This document shows positions 60,907 through 64,000 of a stretch of 64,000 bases of DNA, piece by piece; position 1 is the stretch's first letter; each line of letters begins with the position of its first letter. The translations under genes and the position numbers were made by a program. This DNA comes from Nocardia arizonensis. Its GTDB lineage: Bacteria > Actinomycetota > Actinomycetes > Mycobacteriales > Mycobacteriaceae. Below the pieces are notes generated by a model, which saw only the letters and a list, made by a program, of their open reading frames with translations, was not told the DNA's origin and made no database searches. The DNA lies in NCBI RefSeq assembly GCF_001310275.1, contig NZ_LGYZ01000107.1, forward strand, positions 1-64,000. Reading direction: 5' to 3'.

Positions 60907-61673
60907 CGGCCACCTTTCATCGCATGGACGCCCACGCGCCCATCCGAACACGACGAACGCGGCGAGGCGCCACCGGGGCGCGCCGAATCGTCGCGGTCAT
61001 CGCGGCGCAGCGGTTCGGCGACGGCCCAGCGCTCGCCCGCGAGCACCACGTGGTCGAGGAAGCGCAGGCCGACGGTGTGCGCGGCGGCGGCAACCACCGC
61101 GGAGGCGTGCCGATCCTCCGTACTCGGCGCCGGATCGCCGGAGGGGTGGTTGTGGGCGAGCGCGAAGGCGCGGCCGTCGTGACGCAGTACGGTGTTGAGG
61201 ATCTCGCGGACCGGGACGGCCACCCGGTCGACGGCGCCCTCGGCGACGAACACCGTCTGCCGCAGGCGGTGCTGCGCGTCGCAAATCAGCACGAGCAGAC
61301 GCTCCACCCGTACACCCGCGAACAACGGCGCGACGACGGCGGCCACCTCGCTCGCGCACCGCAGCCGCGGCGCGTCGTCGCGGCAACGCCGCACCCGGTT
61401 GCCGAGTTGGAAGGCGGCGGCGATGGCGGCGGCCTTGGCATGGCCCACCCCGCTGCGGCGGGCCAGCTCCTCGGGGCGCGCCGCGGCCAATCCGGCGATT
61501 CCGCCGTGTTCGGCGAGCAGTTCGGCGGCCATGTCGAGGGCGCTGGCCCCCGGTCTGCCCTGCCCGAGCAGCAGCGCCAGCAATTCAGGATCGCTGAGCA
61601 CCTGCGGGCCGAGGGCGAGCAGGCGCTCACGCGGCCGCTGGCCGGACGGCAGCTTCGCGATCGGTACCGACAT
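60903..61673 (-). CDS. radC: RadC/JAB1-MPN-family DNA repair-associated protein
   Basis: 256 residues. N-terminal helix-hairpin-helix region (LSDPELLALLLGQGRPGASA through LARRSGVGHAKAAAIAAAF) and C-terminal MPN+ metalloprotease-like domain with the JAMM metal motif AHNHPSGDPAPSTED. Biological role of RadC is still debated. Start at ATG 61673 behind GAGGGGGG. RadC genes often accompany mobile or accessory DNA; here it precedes the hydrolase gene with a 4-base overlap. Confidence 0.9.
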   Translation of the reverse strand: MSVPIAKLPSGQRPRERLLALGPQVLSDPELLALLLGQGRPGASALDMAAELLAEHGGIAGLAAARPEELARRSGVGHAKAAAIAAAFQLGNRVRRCRDDAPRLRCASEVAAVVAPLFAGVRVERLLVLICDAQHRLRQTVFVAEGAVDRVAVPVREILNTVLRHDGRAFALAHNHPSGDPAPSTEDRHASAVVAAAAHTVGLRFLDHVVLAGERWAVAEPLRRDDRDDSARPGGASPRSSCSDGRVGVHAMKGGR

Positions 61674-61770
61674 GCGCAGTCCCCCCTCGAATGCGTTGAT
61701 GGGCGTGATCATGCCATCGGCCACCGACAGATCGCCGACGGCGGATCGCCGCGGAGGAGTCGACCCGCGG

Positions 61771-61974
61771 CTACCCGTCGACGGTGACGGTCCCCGGAAC
61801 CGGCAGCGCGGTCAACGCGCCCGCGGCCAGACGTTCGAGATGACGCCACTGGCGCTCGTGCACCACGATCCGGCGTAGCGCCTCGTTGACGGTGGTCGCG
61901 CTGTCGGATGTGCCCATGATGTTCGCGGCGGCGTCGAGCAACCGCTGATCGAGATCGATCCGCACGGATTTCAT
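61771..61974 (-). CDS. VapB-like ribbon-helix-helix antitoxin, orphan
   Basis: 67 residues. N-terminal beta strand and helices of the ribbon-helix-helix type (MKSVRIDLDQRLLDAAANIM, TTVNEALRRIVVH), the pattern of VapB antitoxins of mycobacteria. ATG at 61974 follows AGGAGG. VapC toxin (PIN domain with four acidic residues) normally overlaps downstream; here the next minus-strand gene is radC, 97 bases on, so no toxin is present. It may be a free regulator or a solitary antitoxin. Confidence 0.72.
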   Translation of the reverse strand: MKSVRIDLDQRLLDAAANIMGTSDSATTVNEALRRIVVHERQWRHLERLAAGALTALPVPGTVTVDG

Positions 61975-62012
61975 GCGTCCTCCTTCGTACATTCGTCATC
62001 TTGCGCCATGCG

Positions 62013-62268
62013 GGCCGATTCGGGTGGCAAATCGTAGGCATTCTTTTCGGCGTGGTGCGCGAGCACGGTGAGATCCGTTGCCACGGAGCCGGTCTGCGCT
62101 CCTCCTACGGGGAGCTCGACGAATTCCGCGGGCCGAACTTCGCCCGCTCGACGTGACGGCGATTGGCACCGCGGGCGACGACATCACCCGGTACCGACCG
62201 TCGCTGTACTGCGCTGACTCGATCGGACAGATCGAGGACGTGATTCGCGGCCTCGGACGACGAGACAC
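62013..62268 (+). pseudogene. Broken C-terminus of phenylalanine 4-monooxygenase
   Basis: Reads FGVVREHGEIRCHGAGLRSS then YGELDEFRG in one frame and, after a one-base loss near 62132, continues AELRPLDVTAIG and DDITRYRPSLYCADSIGQIE in the next. Together these match the C-terminal part of biopterin-dependent aromatic amino-acid hydroxylases (typically GAGLLSSYGEL, and ITRYQPVLF). The N-terminal two thirds are missing. It lies immediately upstream of the vapB-like gene, on the opposite strand. Confidence 0.75.
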
Positions 62269-62307
62269 CGGCGCGCGCGGCACGAGGGCTGACCGCGCGG
62301 CACGAGG

Positions 62308-62934
62308 TCAGCCCTCGTGCCGCAGCGGCAGTCCCGCTTCCAGGAATTCCATCGCCCGGGTGAGATTGTCGGCGTTGATCGGAACCATCTTCGATATCGC
62401 CATGACCGCCCCCGCCATCGCGCCTGCCGCGACCCTCACTTCGAAATCGGCCTTGTCGCGGCCGACATGATCGGCCAGCAATTCCGAGATCAAATCGATA
62501 CTGCGCTCGATCTGCAAAGCCACCGCGGCGCGCAGATCCGGCACGTGGAACAGCAGCGCCTCGCGTTCCTGTTCGAAGGCGATCTCCTCGGCGGACAGGC
62601 TCGTGAATACCGTCGCCATCGCATTGCGGAAAGCGGTCAGCGGCGGCACGTCGGGTGATTCCCGCCGCAAAGCCTCGATCATGATCGGGTCGAGGTCGTC
62701 GGTCAGCACCACCTGTTCCTTGGTGGGGAAATAGCGGAAGAACGTGCTCGGCGACACCTCGGCGGCCTCGGCGATCTGTTCGATGGTGGTTTCGGCGTAG
62801 CCCTGTTCACGGAACAGCCGGAACGCCTCGCTGCGTATTGTGCGGCGGGTCCGCTCCTTTTTCCGCTCGCGCAGGCCCGGTATTTGCTGCGGTGCCTGCG
62901 CGGCGTTCCCGTCGACGGGATCATCAACCGACAT
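62308..62934 (-). CDS. TetR-family regulator of the adjacent exporter
   Basis: 208 residues. TetR helix-turn-helix: RTIRSEAFRLFREQGYAETT, AEAAEVSPSTFFRYFPTKEQ, then a helical C-terminal domain. ATG at 62934 lies inside the exporter's last codons (11-base overlap); no strong ribosome site, so translation is probably coupled to the exporter gene. TetR genes in this arrangement often control drug exporters; the operator would be upstream of the exporter, outside the window. Confidence 0.87.
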   Translation of the reverse strand: MSVDDPVDGNAAQAPQQIPGLRERKKERTRRTIRSEAFRLFREQGYAETTIEQIAEAAEVSPSTFFRYFPTKEQVVLTDDLDPIMIEALRRESPDVPPLTAFRNAMATVFTSLSAEEIAFEQEREALLFHVPDLRAAVALQIERSIDLISELLADHVGRDKADFEVRVAAGAMAGAVMAISKMVPINADNLTRAMEFLEAGLPLRHEG

Positions 62935-64000
62935 ATGTCGATTCTGGCGCATCACCGACGACGTCGGGCGCTTGCGGTACGGATTTCTTTCCACGCGGCA
63001 GCACCAGGATGGCGAGGGGCACCGCCAGTGCGCAGATTCCGGCGCACACCCACAACATTGCGTCCATCCCGCTGACGAACGCGGACTGCACCTGCGCCAG
63101 CGTCTGCGGGTCGCCGCCCGCCTTCGCCACCGCCACACCGGAATTCACGCTGTCGCGGATCGGTTCGACGTCCAGGTCGCCGAGTTCGGCGCGGTACACG
63201 GTCGCCAGGACGGTGCCGAGCAGCGCCACCGCGATGGTGCCCGCCGCCTGCCGCAGCGCCTGCACCATGGCCGAGCCCATCCCCGCGCGGTCCACCTCCA
63301 GATCGTCGATGGCCACCGACATGCCGACCGGCAAGGCCACACCCATGCCCGCGCCGGTGAGCGCGATCCAGCACGCCACGTACCAGTACGGGGTGTCGAC
63401 CGCGGTGAGCGCGCCGAGACCGAGTCCGAGCGCGAGAATCGCCATGCCCGCGGTCACCATCGGTCCCGGGCCGAGAACGGGCAGCAGCCGGTCGCACAGT
63501 CGCGCGCCGACCATGAGTCCGGCGATGAGCGGCAGCAGCCGCAGCCCGCTGCCGAGCGCGTCGACGTCGAAGATCGCCTGGTAGTACTGCGGCACCGTGA
63601 AGAACAGGCCGAACATGCCGAAGGTGATGAGCACCGTGAAGACCGTGCCCCAGCGGAATCCTCGCGCCCGGAACAGCGACAGGTCGATGAGCGGGAATTC
63701 GGCGCGGCGCTGCCAGAGCAGGAAGACCACCAGCACCGCGATACCCGCGGCCTGTATCGCCCAGGCCGGGCCGTCGCCCCAGCCCTCGGCCCCCAGACGG
63801 ATGAATCCGTAGGTGAGACCGAGCATTCCGAGGATCGACAGCACGGTGCCGAGCGGATCGGACGGACGCCGTTCCGCGTTCCTCGATTCCGGTACCAGCA
63901 GGGCGACCGCGAGCCCGCCGATCACGACCATCGGCACATTGATCAAGAAGACCGACCCCCACCAGAAGTGATCGATCAGCCAGCCGCCGAGAATCGGCCC
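62924..64000 (-). CDS. MFS drug exporter, DHA2 (EmrB/QacA) family, 5'-truncated by window edge
   Basis: About 358 codons are visible, running off the right edge, so the N-terminal part is not in the window. Visible features: MFS motif C-like GPILGGWLIDHFWW, then FLINVPMVV, TM segments with LITFGMFGLFFTVPQYYQAI and GMGVALPVGMSVAIDDL, typical of the 14-helix DHA2 family. Substrates of such proton-driven exporters include quaternary ammonium compounds and antibiotics. TetR gene follows in the same unit. Confidence 0.88.
   Translation of the reverse strand, partial: GPILGGWLIDHFWWGSVFLINVPMVVIGGLAVALLVPESRNAERRPSDPLGTVLSILGMLGLTYGFIRLGAEGWGDGPAWAIQAAGIAVLVVFLLWQRRAEFPLIDLSLFRARGFRWGTVFTVLITFGMFGLFFTVPQYYQAIFDVDALGSGLRLLPLIAGLMVGARLCDRLLPVLGPGPMVTAGMAILALGLGLGALTAVDTPYWYVACWIALTGAGMGVALPVGMSVAIDDLEVDRAGMGSAMVQALRQAAGTIAVALLGTVLATVYRAELGDLDVEPIRDSVNSGVAVAKAGGDPQTLAQVQSAFVSGMDAMLWVCAGICALAVPLAILVLPRGKKSVPQAPDVVGDAPESTYVG

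Overview
The window is high-GC (about 68-70% by eye), dense, with many ATGA/GTGA start-stop overlaps and GTG starts. Gene content and order point to an actinomycete of the Nocardia/Rhodococcus/Mycobacterium group, most likely Nocardia. The strongest evidence is a gene order matching the Mycobacterium tuberculosis Rv3296-Rv3319 neighbourhood: lhr, nei, (glpD), lpdA, a gamma-glutamylcyclotransferase-like gene, amiA1, amiB1, punA/deoD, pmmB, upp, an Rv3311-like acidic protein, add, deoA, cdd and sdhCDAB. All identifications are from reading the sequence; no database search was run.

Left third, roughly 1-25 kb, is accessory. It opens with a three-gene overlapping cluster (Cys-Cys small protein, MerR regulator, MerT/MerF-like two-helix protein), then a secreted small protein and decayed sequence. 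A TetR gene diverges from a five-gene, fully overlapping aromatic-catabolism operon (extradiol dioxygenase, fumarylacetoacetase-fold hydrolase, acyl-CoA ligase, small membrane protein, FAD monooxygenase), with two matching palindromes between them. Next come a cupin gene behind a near-consensus CRP/GlxR site, a frameshifted rhodanese remnant, an IPT/TIG-repeat protein with an anomalous internal segment, an AraC regulator, an NAD(P)H oxidoreductase, a secreted beta-propeller, a TetR gene, a three-gene 'conservon' (sensor kinase, roadblock, DUF742) that lacks the usual GTPase, a GMC oxidoreductase and a GT39-type glycosyltransferase.

Middle, 24.5-48.6 kb, is the conserved core: DNA repair (lhr, nei), an HpnE-like amine oxidase with a TetR gene, divergent glpD/glpK for glycerol use, a MocR-like aminotransferase, two Pro-rich envelope proteins, lpdA, two M20 amidohydrolases and purine/pyrimidine salvage.

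Right part, 48.7-64 kb, starts with a small type VII secretion-associated cassette (EspC-like protein, NlpC/P60 peptidase, hypothetical, YbaB-like) lying between upp and the Rv3311-like gene. Nucleoside salvage (add, deoA, cdd) then faces the sdhCDAB operon. After the sdh terminator come an alpha/beta hydrolase overlapping radC, an orphan VapB-like antitoxin, a frameshifted remnant of phenylalanine 4-monooxygenase, and an MFS exporter (cut by the window edge) with its TetR gene.

A recurring feature is a TANNNT hexamer six or seven bases before the start codon of many core genes (nei, glpK, punA, echA-like, upp and others), the arrangement expected for leaderless transcripts. No rRNA, tRNA, CRISPR array or intact insertion sequence was seen.
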